Shown: one piece after another, positions 37,917-47,372 of the stretch | Numbering within the stretch: position 1 is the stretch's first letter | Layout: each line of letters opens with the position of its first letter | Assembly: GCF_003628435.1 (NCBI RefSeq) | Contig: NZ_RBZN01000005.1 | Location: forward strand, 52,173-116,172 | Length of the DNA: 64,000 nucleotides | Direction of reading: 5' to 3' | Source: Ureibacillus endophyticus | GTDB lineage: Bacteria; Bacillota; Bacilli; Bacillales_A; Planococcaceae | The notes under the pieces: generated by a model | The model's input: only the letters and a program-made list of their open reading frames with translations | What the model was told of the DNA's origin: nothing | Databases searched by the model: none | Program-made: the position numbers and the translations under genes

Positions 37917-39194
37917 TTATTTATTCTCCTTCCGCATCATGTTGAACTTGAACAACGGACGATCTACTTTAAACTTCACAATTTGTAATGGATGATTTGC
38001 TACTTCAATTTCTTGACCCTCTTCATCCCAAATTTGACCAACTTCCATTTTGAATGAATCAATTTCAGGACCGAAAAATTCAATTGTGTCCCCCGGTTTG
38101 AAGTAATTTCGTTGTTGTAATGTCACCATGTTAGTTTCTTCATCATAATCAAGGACTAGTCCTGCAAAATCCCATTTCATTTTTGGTGCATGGAATCCAA
38201 ACATTTGTTGTTTATAACTTGGTTCACCTTCAAAGAAAGCCGATGCAGTTGCACGATTCGCACAACGATCAAGTTCCTCTAACCATTCTTTTTTGATTTT
38301 AAAGTTTTCTGGGTCTGCACAATATGCATCAATCACTTTACGGTATACAGAAATAACTGTTGCCACATAGTGAATAGATTTCATACGACCTTCAACTTTT
38401 AATGAATCTATACCTAACTCAATCATGTGAGGAATAGATTCGATTAATTTTAAATCTTTAGGACTCATCGCAAATGGCGCGTCACCTTCATTGAATAACG
38501 CTTTTTCTTCTCCATCTACATTTTCATAAAGATCATAGTCCCAACGACAACTTTGACAACATCCACCACGGTTGGAGTCACGAGCAGTCATATGGTTTGA
38601 TAATACACAACGTCCAGAATACGCAATACACATTGCTCCGTGAACAAATGCTTCAATTTCTATATCCACTTCTTCTTTCATTTTCAGCATTTCTTCTGCA
38701 CCGACTTCACGTGCTAAAACGACACGATGCAAACCTTCTTGCTTCCAATACTTTACTGCTTTCCAGTTAGATAAAGATTGCTGAGTAGAAAGGTGGATTT
38801 CGAGATTAGGTGCTACACGACGACAAGTTTCGATAATTAATGGATCGGCAACAATGATACCTTTAACTCCAGCACCTTCGATGGCTTGTAAGTATTCTTC
38901 AAGACCATCCATATTTTCATTATGAGCGAAAATATTTGTTGTAACATAAATTACGGCACCGTATTTATTTGCAAATTCGACACCTTCACGCATTTCTTCA
39001 ATTGAGAAGTTGTCCGCATTTGAACGCAAGCCGAATTCTTGACCACCAATAAAAACTGCATCTGCCCCATAATGTACTGCAACTTTTAACTTTTCTAAAC
39101 TTCCAGCTGGTGCTAATAGCTCAGGCTTTTTTGTGATAACAGTTTTTCCATTAACAACTTCACGTATATTTTTATTTTCAATTAGTTGTAACAA
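37917..39194 (-). CDS. trhP2: tRNA U34 hydroxylation protein TrhP2 (U32 family)
   Basis: TrhP2 (YrrO) is a peptidase-U32-like protein that, with TrhP1, hydroxylates uridine 34 of tRNA using prephenate. The 425-residue product has PELLAPAGSLEKLKVAVHYGADAV-type U32 start residues, the HGAMCIAYSGRCVLSN motif (about 185-200) and CQSCRWDY cysteines, which may bind a cluster, and a C-terminal beta domain. The start is TTG 39194 after GGAGGG. It is named after the B. subtilis gene by position and sequence. Confidence 0.92.
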   Translation of the reverse strand: MLQLIENKNIREVVNGKTVITKKPELLAPAGSLEKLKVAVHYGADAVFIGGQEFGLRSNADNFSIEEMREGVEFANKYGAVIYVTTNIFAHNENMDGLEEYLQAIEGAGVKGIIVADPLIIETCRRVAPNLEIHLSTQQSLSNWKAVKYWKQEGLHRVVLAREVGAEEMLKMKEEVDIEIEAFVHGAMCIAYSGRCVLSNHMTARDSNRGGCCQSCRWDYDLYENVDGEEKALFNEGDAPFAMSPKDLKLIESIPHMIELGIDSLKVEGRMKSIHYVATVISVYRKVIDAYCADPENFKIKKEWLEELDRCANRATASAFFEGEPSYKQQMFGFHAPKMKWDFAGLVLDYDEETNMVTLQQRNYFKPGDTIEFFGPEIDSFKMEVGQIWDEEGQEIEVANHPLQIVKFKVDRPLFKFNMMRKENK

Positions 39195-39210
39195 GTCGTA
39201 CCCTCCGTTC

Positions 39211-40143
39211 TTAATACACTGTTTCTTTGTAGATGAATCCTGTATCTAACGGACGAATAGCAGGTTGAATTTCTTTAATTTTTTCTAATAGTTCGTCCTT
39301 AATTTCATCATACGCATCTTCACCGTTATCGAAGTATGCATCAATTGCTTGACGATAACACTTTGTAACAGTCGTAATATATTCTTCAGTTTGTAGAACA
39401 CCATCAAATTTTAATGAATCAATTCCCGCTTCAAAAAGGTCCGTTAATTCATCAATTAGGCACATATCATTTGGCGAGAAAATATGTGTACCATTTAAGT
39501 CTTCATAAATTGGATATTTATTTTTTCTCTCTTTATCATGTAAAAACATATTTTTATTTTCTTTACGGTTCTCAATCTCCATTACTTCACCGCGATATAA
39601 GAAATAGTTTCCTAGTAGTGAACGCTTTGATTGGAACATCGCCGTCATACCATGAATTTGGACTTCAATTTCAGCTTTTGCATTTTCTTTTATTTCTACT
39701 ACTTCATCCAATGACAACTCGCGTGCTAGAACCGCACGTTTTGCACCGCGTTCGTTCCAGTAGTTTACTTGGAACCAGTTCGTTGCAATTGTTTCAGGAT
39801 TCCAATGAAGTGGAATAGTAATGCCTAGTTCACGAACAGCCATTACAACCGCAGGATCACCGAATAAAAGTGCATCAACACCAATTCGTTGCATTTCTTT
39901 TAAATATTCATCTAAATCATCTAATCGATCGTTATGGAATATAGCATTTACAGCAACATACACTTTTTTACCAGCTTCATGAATAATTGTTGTTGCTTGT
40001 TCTACATCATTTACAGAAAATTCTCCAGCTAAACGTAAGCCAAATTTTTGTTCACCAATCACAAATGCGTCTGCACCAGCTTCAATAAGTGCTTTAATAT
40101 GATCTACAGATTTTGGTGTAACTAATAATTCTGGTTTTTTCAA
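39211..40143 (-). CDS. trhP1: tRNA U34 hydroxylation protein TrhP1 (U32 family)
   Basis: TrhP1 (YrrN) pairs with TrhP2 for 5-hydroxyuridine formation at tRNA position 34. The 310-residue product begins MKKPELLVTPKSVDHI, has EAGADAFVIGEQKFGLR (about 21-37) and lacks the cysteine cluster seen in TrhP2 (QIHGMTAMFQSKRSLLGNY replaces it), which is normal for this subunit. TTG 40143 with GAGGTG six bases upstream is preferred over the GTG that overlaps the ribosome site. It is five bases after trmR. Confidence 0.92.
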   Translation of the reverse strand: MKKPELLVTPKSVDHIKALIEAGADAFVIGEQKFGLRLAGEFSVNDVEQATTIIHEAGKKVYVAVNAIFHNDRLDDLDEYLKEMQRIGVDALLFGDPAVVMAVRELGITIPLHWNPETIATNWFQVNYWNERGAKRAVLARELSLDEVVEIKENAKAEIEVQIHGMTAMFQSKRSLLGNYFLYRGEVMEIENRKENKNMFLHDKERKNKYPIYEDLNGTHIFSPNDMCLIDELTDLFEAGIDSLKFDGVLQTEEYITTVTKCYRQAIDAYFDNGEDAYDEIKDELLEKIKEIQPAIRPLDTGFIYKETVY

Positions 40144-40148
40144 TTCAT

Positions 40149-40781
40149 TCACCTCTTCAAACAAATTAACAATCCATCACCAATTGGGAAAAATGTACTT
40201 TCATAGTCTGGATGGTTCATAATCCAATCGGTAAAATTTTTCAAATTACGTATCATCGTTCTTTTACGACGAGGAACATCTTTTAAATCTAAATCAGATA
40301 AGCCGTGCATGTACATATTATCAATATACAAAATTCCTCCTGATGGTACTAGAGGAGAGTACTTTTCAAAAAATCGTTGGTATTGACCTTTTGCGGCATC
40401 TATAAAAATTGCTTCAAAAGTAGAGTGTATCGATTCCACATCTACTTCTAATGCATCCCCTTCAATGACTGTAATTCGGTTACCTTCTACAGAACGAGAT
40501 AGAAAATGTTTTGCCATTGTTACTCGTTCAGGATCCCTTTCAACAGTTACAATTTTACAATCAGGTAAAGCAATAGCCATTCGTAATGCTGAATAACCAA
40601 TTGCTGTACCTATCTCTAAAATATTTGATGGCTTTTGTATACGAAGAATTTGGTTCAATGCATCAATTGCAGGCAATTGCATAATCGGAACATGATGAAT
40701 TCTTGCATACTCTTCCATCTCCATTAATAATTCATTACGTGGTTGAACTAAGGATTCTATATAAGCATCTGAAAATTCCAT
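40149..40781 (-). CDS. trmR: tRNA 5-hydroxyuridine methyltransferase TrmR
   Basis: TrmR (YrrM) methylates 5-hydroxyuridine 34 to 5-methoxyuridine, the wobble modification of B. subtilis-type tRNAs. The 210-residue protein is a class I O-methyltransferase with ILEIGTAIGYSALRMA (about 53-68), VERDPERV and FIDAAKGQY (metal and catalytic Asp, about 124-132). AAGGGG precedes ATG 40781; the 26 upstream codons have no such site. It heads the trmR-trhP1-trhP2-udk row, so all three mo5U enzymes are made together. Confidence 0.93.
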   Translation of the reverse strand: MEFSDAYIESLVQPRNELLMEMEEYARIHHVPIMQLPAIDALNQILRIQKPSNILEIGTAIGYSALRMAIALPDCKIVTVERDPERVTMAKHFLSRSVEGNRITVIEGDALEVDVESIHSTFEAIFIDAAKGQYQRFFEKYSPLVPSGGILYIDNMYMHGLSDLDLKDVPRRKRTMIRNLKNFTDWIMNHPDYESTFFPIGDGLLICLKR

Positions 40782-41013
40782 TGACGAACCCCTTTTATAC
40801 ATAATCTTCCGCCGAACTATGTCTGAAAAAGAAAAAAAACCAAACATGAAAGTTGGCACAATAAATTTAATAGTTTATGACAAAAAAATCACAATTTATA
40901 ATATCACGAAAATAGAAGGAAAGCGAATAAACTTTATTAATTCTCTAGTAAAAAGTTTAAAAGTCAAACTTTTTTACAGAAATAATAAATTACACAATCC
41001 TTCTATCTCACAA

Positions 41014-42132
41014 TTACTTTATATATTTTTCAACATTCACAAGGTGTTCATCATATGTTTTTGCAAAATGATTGTTACCTTCACTATCAGCTAAGAAATA
41101 TAAATATTCTGTATTAGTTGGACTAAGGGCAGCTTCGATAGATATTTTCCCTGCATTAGCAATTGGCCCAGGTGGTAGCCCTTGGTTTACATAAGTATTA
41201 TATGGATTATCCACTTCCAAATCTTCATATAATACACGATCTTTATGTGATCCTAAAGCATATAACACAGTTGGGTCCGTTTGTAATGGCATATTAATTT
41301 CCAAACGATTATAGAAAACACTAGCAATTGTTTCTCGGTCCGTTTTTGCCGTTGCTTCTTCTTCTAGAAGTGAGGCAAAGGTTAATAATTCATGAACAGA
41401 CATTTCTTTTTCTTCAAGCATAGGTTTGTATTCGACAAGTATATCATTTGTTTGTGAAATCATTGTCGATATTATTTCCTCTAATGTAGGATTTTCTTCA
41501 TAAAATGGATACGTTGCAGGATACAAATATCCTTCAAGAGCATAGCGAATATTACCATCTAATACTTCTTCTGTGATTAAATCCGGATACGTTGCCATCA
41601 TATTTTGAATAAACTGTGGATCAACTATCTTATCCATAAATTGCTTAGCGGTATATTCTGTTTTCTTTTCAACTCTTTTTGCAATTTGCTCTAAAGTAAG
41701 TCCTTCAGGAATTGTTAATGCAAAGATTGGTTCACGGTATACTTTGCCCGTTTTTAAACTTTCAATAATTTCATCGAAAGTCATTGCCTGGGTCATTGAA
41801 TAATTACCTGCTTGAAAGCTAGATTCATTTTTAAACTTTGTATAATACTTAAATATCCGCGCATCTTTAATAATCTCTTTTTCTTCAAGGATAGATGAGA
41901 TTGCACTTATACCAGAACCCATTGGAATCTCCACTGCTATTTCTTTTGTAGATTCTGGATCAATAGGTTTTAATGCAGATTTCACATAAAAATAACCACT
42001 AACACCAACTATAAGTACGATTAATAAAACTACAAGTGTCACCATCGAAACTATACGGCGTACTATTTTTCCTTCTTTTTTACGCTGCTTCATTTTATCC
42101 ATCATTTCTATTTTTTTTGCTTCATTATCCAC
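41014..42132 (-). CDS. mltG: Endolytic transglycosylase MltG
   Basis: MltG cuts nascent glycan strands and so sets their length. The 372-residue protein has a basic cytoplasmic N-terminus, one membrane helix (about 26-50, VSMVTLVVLLIVLIVGVSGYF), a LysM-like region and the YceG domain with the catalytic Glu in FASLLEEEATAKTD (about 245-258) and PLQTDPTVLYALG. The start is GTG 42132 after GGGGG. A hairpin with stem CTTGTATC/GATACAAG (42144-42168) touches that ribosome site. Confidence 0.95.
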   Translation of the reverse strand: MDNEAKKIEMMDKMKQRKKEGKIVRRIVSMVTLVVLLIVLIVGVSGYFYVKSALKPIDPESTKEIAVEIPMGSGISAISSILEEKEIIKDARIFKYYTKFKNESSFQAGNYSMTQAMTFDEIIESLKTGKVYREPIFALTIPEGLTLEQIAKRVEKKTEYTAKQFMDKIVDPQFIQNMMATYPDLITEEVLDGNIRYALEGYLYPATYPFYEENPTLEEIISTMISQTNDILVEYKPMLEEKEMSVHELLTFASLLEEEATAKTDRETIASVFYNRLEINMPLQTDPTVLYALGSHKDRVLYEDLEVDNPYNTYVNQGLPPGPIANAGKISIEAALSPTNTEYLYFLADSEGNNHFAKTYDEHLVNVEKYIK

Positions 42133-42221
42133 CGACTTACCCCCTTGTATCTTTTAATATGATACAAGAAAACACAAATTGTGACAACAAAACCTGACAC
42201 AAGGACTTGTGTCAGGTTTTG

Positions 42222-42251
42222 TCTGCACCGAAAGCGATAGCGGCAGGCGCA
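42222..42251 (-). repeat. Short covarying-stem hairpin element, copy 3
   Basis: On the minus strand TGCGC, core CTGCCGCTATCGCTTTCG, GTGCA, GA. The stem pairs with one G-U. It is the most divergent core of the four copies. Confidence 0.6.
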
Positions 42252-42301
42252 ATACACTCTATTGGAAAGAGTTCCAAATTATGGAATAGAGGCGTGTTGT
42301 A

Positions 42302-42330
42302 TCTGCACCGAAAGCGTAGCGACAGGTGCA
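42302..42330 (-). repeat. Short covarying-stem hairpin element, copy 2
   Basis: On the minus strand TGCAC, core CTGTCGCTACGCTTTCG (identical to copy 1), GTGCA, GA. The last stem pair changed from T-A to C-G relative to copy 1, so pairing is kept. Confidence 0.7.
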
Positions 42331-42442
42331 ACATTTCACTATTTCGATGCGAATCTGCTTTGTGTCAGGTTTTGTCTGCACCATAACCAGATACACAGTT
42401 GTTTAGTTCTTCAAGGTAATGTTACCAAATTCAAAATAAAAA

Positions 42443-42467
42443 GTGCTATGACACAAGGCCATAGCAC
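42443..42467 (-). terminator. Terminator after the two-domain DUF1292 gene
   Basis: GTGCTATG pairs with CATAGCAC and the minus strand continues TTTTTATTTT. It lies 14 bases after the stop codon. Confidence 0.85.
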
Positions 42468-42480
42468 AGAACTTTCACTA

Positions 42481-42999
42481 TTATTGATTATTTAAAGAAG
42501 CTAGTTCTTTCTCAACATACTGCCATTCTTCATCGGTTTCAATTGGTAGAAGTTCTAACACTTCTCCCTTTTCTCCAGCAATGTATGCGGCAGCAAATAT
42601 TTCGTTAATTTCCTCTTGATCTGCATAAGCATACAATATATACGATTTATTGTATTTTTCAATTTTAAATCGATGCAACACTTCGCAAACTATCTCTTCA
42701 TCATCTTCGGAAGAAATTGTAAAGAAATCTTCAGCCCCATCAAACTCAGCAATTAACGTATTCATTACTTCATCGACCATATCCCATTCTTCCTCAGATT
42801 CAATGTCAGTGAAGTTCGTCATGTTGCCATTTTCATCTAACTCATATTTCAGAGCAGAGATGTCTCCACTTTCTTCATTGTTATCATTCACTAAGGAATA
42901 AAGGACATATGAATGTTCATCTGAATCAAAAGTGAAAATCACTTTACATCGTTGTTCTGAACCATCCTCTAATTGTACTGTGAAAAATTGCTCGTCCAC
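42481..42999 (-). CDS. DUF1292 protein with two tandem domains
   Basis: The 172-residue acidic protein holds two copies of the DUF1292 fold: FTVQLEDGSEQRCKVIFTF ... SYVLYSLV (about 6-45) and FTISSEDDEEIVCEVLHRF ... SYILYAY (about 90-125). The usual family member has one domain, as in the gene next door (43070-43366), so this one looks like a duplication and fusion. GTG 42999 follows GGAGGTG. It is cytoplasmic with no membrane segment. Function is unknown; the family lies beside ruvX, ireB and alaS in many Firmicutes. Confidence 0.8.
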   Translation of the reverse strand: MDEQFFTVQLEDGSEQRCKVIFTFDSDEHSYVLYSLVNDNNEESGDISALKYELDENGNMTNFTDIESEEEWDMVDEVMNTLIAEFDGAEDFFTISSEDDEEIVCEVLHRFKIEKYNKSYILYAYADQEEINEIFAAAYIAGEKGEVLELLPIETDEEWQYVEKELASLNNQ

Positions 43000-43022
43000 A
43001 CTAACACCTCCAAAAAAATAAA

Positions 43023-43047
43023 AGGTAGGCAATGCTTGTGCCTACCT
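43023..43047 (-). terminator. Terminator between the two DUF1292 genes
   Basis: A perfect nine-base stem AGGTAGGCA / TGCCTACCT is followed on the minus strand by TTTATTTTTTT, and this T-run runs into the GGAGGTG of the next gene. It should lower expression of the second DUF1292 gene. Confidence 0.85.
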
Positions 43048-43069
43048 AATATGTTCAAAAATTTAATTT

Positions 43070-43366
43070 TTACTCTTCTTCATCAAATTCATCTTCAAGA
43101 GAATTTAAGAAGTCTTCAATTATATCCCATTCTTCTTCAGTTTCGATTGGCTCTAACTCTCCATCTTCACCGTTTTCAGAAGGAACAAATGATGAAGCGA
43201 AAATTTCGATTTGACCATCTTCATCTTCTTCTGCACCAACTAATGAATATAAAACATATGATTTACCGAATTGTTCTGAATAGAATGTGTCGATAACCTC
43301 ACATAGTTGCTCATTGCCATTTTCGTCTACAATTGTAATGTGTCGTTCTTCGTGTTCATGTCCCAT
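43070..43366 (-). CDS. yrzB: DUF1292 family protein YrzB
   Basis: The 98-residue, very acidic product begins [20 protein letters not shown] and has [15 protein letters not shown] (about 30-44) and an Asp/Glu-rich end. It corresponds to YrzB of B. subtilis, of unknown function, in the same place between ireB-ruvX and mltG. AGGTGA stands upstream. The name rests on sequence and position. Confidence 0.85.
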   Translation of the reverse strand: MGHEHEERHITIVDENGNEQLCEVIDTFYSEQFGKSYVLYSLVGAEEDEDGQIEIFASSFVPSENGEDGELEPIETEEEWDIIEDFLNSLEDEFDEEE

Positions 43367-43423
43367 AGATGGTCACCTCATCAAAATAGTTATAGTTCTT
43401 ATGGAGTTCTATTAGTTTAAAAA

Positions 43424-43840
43424 TTAATTTTTACTATCTAGATATCCTTGTAAGATCATTACTGCAGCCATTTTATCAATGACTTTTTTACGTTTTTTTC
43501 GGCTAACATCAGCTTCAATAAGCATTCGCTCCGCAGCCATTGTCGTTAACCGTTCGTCCCACAATTTTACTGGTAAGTTAAATGTTTCTTCTAGTAATTT
43601 TTTATAATTCTCAGAAGCTTCACCACGAGGTCCGACAGTGTTATTCATATTTTTTGGATATCCTACTACAAATTCTGTAATAGAATATTCCTTCACTAGT
43701 TCTTTTATACGTTCAATACCAAAATCGCCAGTTTCTTCGTTAATCTTAACGGTTTCGATACCTTGCGCTGTCCAGCCTAGTGCATCACTTATAGCTACAC
43801 CGACTGTTTTTGAACCAACGTCTAATCCCATTACTCTCAT
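43424..43840 (-). CDS. ruvX: Holliday junction resolvase-like / pre-16S rRNA nuclease (YqgF)
   Basis: The 138-residue protein is an RNase H-fold YqgF (YrrK) enzyme with the first catalytic Asp in [18 protein letters not shown] (about 1-18), the Glu/Pro-rich [11 protein letters not shown] and the last Asp in KLWDERLTT (about 96-104). E. coli YqgF trims 16S rRNA ends; a recombination role has also been proposed. It lies seven bases after ireB, the usual alaS-ireB-ruvX order. Confidence 0.94.
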   Translation of the reverse strand: MRVMGLDVGSKTVGVAISDALGWTAQGIETVKINEETGDFGIERIKELVKEYSITEFVVGYPKNMNNTVGPRGEASENYKKLLEETFNLPVKLWDERLTTMAAERMLIEADVSRKKRKKVIDKMAAVMILQGYLDSKN

Positions 43841-43847
43841 GTTAATA

Positions 43848-44114
43848 TTATGCCTCGTTATTCTTCCTAATATAAAATTTTACGAGCTCTTCTAGAATTT
43901 CATCGCGTTCGAGCTTGCGTATTAAGTTTCGTGCATCCTGATGGCGAGGGATGTATGCCGGATCACCAGATAAAAGATAACCTACAATTTGATTAGTAGG
44001 GTTATACCCTTTCTCTTCTAGTGAAGAGTACACCTTCAACATCACTTGCTTTACTTCTTGTTCCATTGATTCTTCGGGAAAACTAAATTTCATTGTTTTA
44101 TCAAACGAACTCAA
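43848..44114 (-). CDS. ireB: IreB family regulatory protein
   Basis: IreB (YrzL, DUF965) is a small protein phosphorylated by the Ser/Thr kinase IreK in Enterococcus, where it tunes cephalosporin resistance. The 88-residue product has the conserved core [25 protein letters not shown] (about 28-52) and [19 protein letters not shown]. The likely start is TTG 44114 with GAGGTG six bases upstream; the upstream GTG is part of that site. It follows alaS, as in B. subtilis. Confidence 0.9.
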   Translation of the reverse strand: MSSFDKTMKFSFPEESMEQEVKQVMLKVYSSLEEKGYNPTNQIVGYLLSGDPAYIPRHQDARNLIRKLERDEILEELVKFYIRKNNEA

Positions 44115-44238
44115 GACCAGCACCTCGCTTTCAGAAATATAGAGTTGAATCTCACATCTCCATTTTCTTTATTATAACCGATTATATGCTTCAATCAAAT
44201 AATCAACAGTTATTTCTAACCAATAATTTCAAATATTA

Positions 44239-46899
44239 TTAGATTGATTTAACGTAATCATACACAGAAGATAGTGCTTCTTCAAGTTTTGATGCATCTT
44301 TAGCGCCTGCCATCGCCATATCAGGACGACCGCCACCTTTACCGCCACAAGCTTCTGCTACTGTTTTAACAATGTTTCCAGCATGGAAGTTTCCACCTAC
44401 TAAATCTTTTGTCACTCCAGCACATAACATTACTTTTTCGCCATCAACTGCACCAAGTACGATAACTGCAGATTGAAGTTTTTCTTTTAAATCATCCATC
44501 ATTTGACGAAGTTGATTGTTATCTTTAGCATCAACACGTGTTGACAATACTGTTACATCGCCAATTTTTTGCGCTGCATCTAAAACTGCGCTACTTTGTG
44601 CATTGGCAATTTTTTGTGATAGTGAAGCATTTTCACGTTGTTGTTCTTTTAATTCTTGTTGTAGATTTTCAACTCGTAAAACTAAATCTTTCGGGTTTGC
44701 TTTTAATAGAGCAGCAGTTTCTTCTAAAATGCGTTGTTCTTCTTTTACAGCTTCATATGCTGCTTTACCAGTAACAGCTTCGATACGGCGAGTTCCTGCA
44801 CCAATACCGCCTTCTGAAACAATTTTAAATAAACCAATTTCAGAAGTACTTCCTACATGGATACCACCACAAAGCTCAACAGAATAATCACTTACTTGAA
44901 CTACACGTACAATATCTCCATATTTCTCACCGAATAACGCCATTGCACCCATTTCTTTTGCTTGTGCGATTGGCATTTCTTCAATGACTACTTTAATATC
45001 TTCCCAGATTTTTTCGTTTACAATACGTTCAATTTTCTCCAACTCTTCTTTAGTAGCTGGTCCGAAGTGAGAGAAGTCAAAACGTAGACGATCTGGTCCA
45101 ACATAAGAACCTGCTTGGTTAACGTGTTCACCTAAAACATCTTTTAATGCGCGTTGCATGATATGAGTTGCTGTATGGTTTTTCACAATTAAGTTACGTT
45201 CATCACGATCAACTGTTGCTGTTACAAAATCGTTTAAATGTAATTCACCTGATTCAATTGTAATAGTATGAAGGGATTGTCCATTTGGTGCTTTTTGTAC
45301 GTCTTTCACAAATGCTTTACATGTATCATTTACAATCGTACCATGGTCAGCTACTTGTCCACCCATTTCAGCGTAGAATGGAGTTTCAGCTAAAATTACT
45401 AGAACTTCTTCCCCTTCAGAAGCTACTTCAATATTTTGACCATTACCAACCATAGCAACTACTTTTGTTTCAGTTTCTAATGTGTCATATCCTACAAAGT
45501 TTGATTCTACTGTAATATTTGCTAACACTTCAGATTGAACTTGCATTGAATCAACATCAGCACGAGCATTCCGAGCACGTTCACGTTGTTCTTCCATTGC
45601 TGCTTCAAATCCTTCAAGGTCAACTGTCATACCAGCTTCTGCTGCATATTCTTCTGTTAACTCTACTGGGAAACCATATGTGTCATATAAACGGAATGCA
45701 TCGCTACCTGGAATTGTGTTTAGTCCAGCTGCCTTTTCTTTTTCGATAACTTCAGAAAGGATTGCTAAACCACCATCTAATGTTTCATGGAAACGATTTT
45801 CTTCATTTTTAATCACACGTTGGATAAATTCTGTTTTCTCTTTTACTTCTGGGTAGAAATCTTGCATAATTTCGCCAACAGTTGGAACTAATTCAAACAT
45901 AAATGGTTTTTCAATTCCGATTTGTTTTGCATAACGTACTGCGCGGCGAAGTAAACGACGTAATACATATCCACGACCTTCATTTGAAGGAAGTGCACCG
46001 TCACCGATTGCAAATGCAACTGTACGAATATGGTCTGCAATTACTTTGAATGGTGTGTTTACATCTTCTTCACTACCAAAAATTTCTTTTAAATCAATTT
46101 CCCCTGGACGCATATATTTACGGTTAGCAAATTCTTCAATCTTCTCGATGATTGGCATAAACAAGTCTGTATCAAAGTTTGTAGGAACGTTTTGTACAAC
46201 AGATGCCATACGTTCTAATCCCATACCTGTATCGATGTTTTGTTTTGGTAGTGGTGTATACGTTCCATCAGGATTATGGTTAAATTGAGAAAATACTAAG
46301 TTCCATACTTCTAAATAACGTTCATTTTCCCCACCTGGATATAATTCAGGGTCGTTTTCATCATTACCATATTCAGGACCACGATCGTAGAAGATTTCTG
46401 AGTTTGGACCAGATGGACCTTCTCCAATATCCCAGAAGTTCCCTTCAATACGAATTAAACGATCTTCCGGAATACCAATTTCATTTTTCCAAACGTCGTA
46501 CGCTTCTTGGTCTTCAGGATGTAGTGTGATCGATAACTTTTCTGGATCAAAGCCCATCCATTTAGGGTCAGTTAAATATTCCCAAGCAAAATGAATGGCT
46601 TCTTTTTTAAAGTAATCGCCAATTGAGAAGTTCCCTAGCATTTCGAAGAACGTATGGTGACGAGCAGTTTTCCCTACATTTTCAATATCGTTTGTACGGA
46701 TTGATTTTTGCGCATTTGTAATTCGTGGATTATCTGGAATAACGCGTCCATCAAAATATTTCTTAAGTGTTGCAACACCTGAGTTAATCCAAAGTAGAGA
46801 TGGGTCGTTAATTGGAACAAGTGGTGCGGATGGTTCTTGTGCATGTCCTTTTTCAATGAAAAATTCTAAATACTTTTTGCGTATTTCTGATGCCTTCAT
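44239..46899 (-). CDS. alaS: Alanine-tRNA ligase
   Basis: AlaRS charges tRNA-Ala and edits Ser and Gly errors. The 886-residue protein has the class II catalytic domain ([36 protein letters not shown]), the tRNA-recognition domain, the editing domain with the zinc motif [11 protein letters not shown] (about 578-588) and CGGIH (about 680-684), and the C-terminal C-Ala domain ending in [21 protein letters not shown] precedes the ATG. A T-box leader and a consensus promoter lie upstream, so it responds to uncharged tRNA-Ala. Confidence 0.98.
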   Translation of the reverse strand: MKASEIRKKYLEFFIEKGHAQEPSAPLVPINDPSLLWINSGVATLKKYFDGRVIPDNPRITNAQKSIRTNDIENVGKTARHHTFFEMLGNFSIGDYFKKEAIHFAWEYLTDPKWMGFDPEKLSITLHPEDQEAYDVWKNEIGIPEDRLIRIEGNFWDIGEGPSGPNSEIFYDRGPEYGNDENDPELYPGGENERYLEVWNLVFSQFNHNPDGTYTPLPKQNIDTGMGLERMASVVQNVPTNFDTDLFMPIIEKIEEFANRKYMRPGEIDLKEIFGSEEDVNTPFKVIADHIRTVAFAIGDGALPSNEGRGYVLRRLLRRAVRYAKQIGIEKPFMFELVPTVGEIMQDFYPEVKEKTEFIQRVIKNEENRFHETLDGGLAILSEVIEKEKAAGLNTIPGSDAFRLYDTYGFPVELTEEYAAEAGMTVDLEGFEAAMEEQRERARNARADVDSMQVQSEVLANITVESNFVGYDTLETETKVVAMVGNGQNIEVASEGEEVLVILAETPFYAEMGGQVADHGTIVNDTCKAFVKDVQKAPNGQSLHTITIESGELHLNDFVTATVDRDERNLIVKNHTATHIMQRALKDVLGEHVNQAGSYVGPDRLRFDFSHFGPATKEELEKIERIVNEKIWEDIKVVIEEMPIAQAKEMGAMALFGEKYGDIVRVVQVSDYSVELCGGIHVGSTSEIGLFKIVSEGGIGAGTRRIEAVTGKAAYEAVKEEQRILEETAALLKANPKDLVLRVENLQQELKEQQRENASLSQKIANAQSSAVLDAAQKIGDVTVLSTRVDAKDNNQLRQMMDDLKEKLQSAVIVLGAVDGEKVMLCAGVTKDLVGGNFHAGNIVKTVAEACGGKGGGRPDMAMAGAKDASKLEEALSSVYDYVKSI

Positions 46900-46999
46900 T
46901 AATTATATCCTCCTAAAATTGCGTTCAATGATGGTGTAAGTATAGTTTTCGTTGAATGTTATCCGCCAAAATATTAAAATATCCGCCTATCTTGTAAAC

Positions 47000-47250
47000 A
47001 AAATAAAAAAGCCCCCATCCCATGAAGGGACGAGGACGTAATCTCGCGGTACCACCCTAATTTATAAATCGGCTAGCCAAATATATATAAGCCAACTTAT
47101 ATCTCAAGCACTGTAACGTAAGTGAACGGCAGGGATTAGCTGCACTCTGGAGTAGCATTCAGTTAAAACTCGACGTAAGATTCTTGCAGCCTATGGAATC
47201 TCTTTCTTCAACGCTTGTTTAAACTTACTTTTTCCATCATCGTTTTAATT
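47000..47250 (-). promoter_or_regulatory. T-box leader of alaS
   Basis: The leader carries the T-box AGGGTGGTACCGCG (complement of 47042-47055) and after it a terminator, TCGTCCC TTCAT GGGATGGGGGC then TTTTTT. A stem I is visible with the likely specifier GCU, an alanine codon (47154-47156), followed by A as usual. Uncharged tRNA-Ala should bind the specifier and T-box and prevent termination, turning on alaS. Confidence 0.92.
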
Positions 47251-47263
47251 TATTCTGTTGTAA

Positions 47264-47292
47264 ATTATATGAGAATGCAACTGCCCTGTCAA
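47264..47292 (-). promoter_or_regulatory. Sigma-A promoter of alaS
   Basis: The minus strand has TTGACA (47287-47292), 17 bases, then TATAAT (47264-47269), a full consensus, directly upstream of the T-box leader. Confidence 0.92.
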
Positions 47293-47372
47293 TTATAACT
47301 AGCTTCTAAAATAATTTGGACAACATATAATGTCACATCTAACAGTATAAAAATAGAAAGGGTGTGGTAATA

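Larger units (their letters stand above)
42190..42382. repeat. Compound repeat region upstream of mltG
   Basis: A 22-base direct repeat (42208-42229 and 42361-42382, identical, running from TGTGTCAGG to CTGCACC) brackets two short hairpin elements and a palindrome (AATACACTCTATT against AATAGAGGCGTGT). The first direct-repeat copy also pairs with the ACCTGACACA just before it, forming a terminator-like hairpin. This fills most of the gene-free 42.13-42.48 kb stretch. Confidence 0.65.

Noticed and set aside
39414..39818. 134-codon plus-strand frame opposite trhP1
   Set aside because: It lies wholly within a well-supported gene and encodes a low-complexity His/Leu/Tyr product with no ribosome site.
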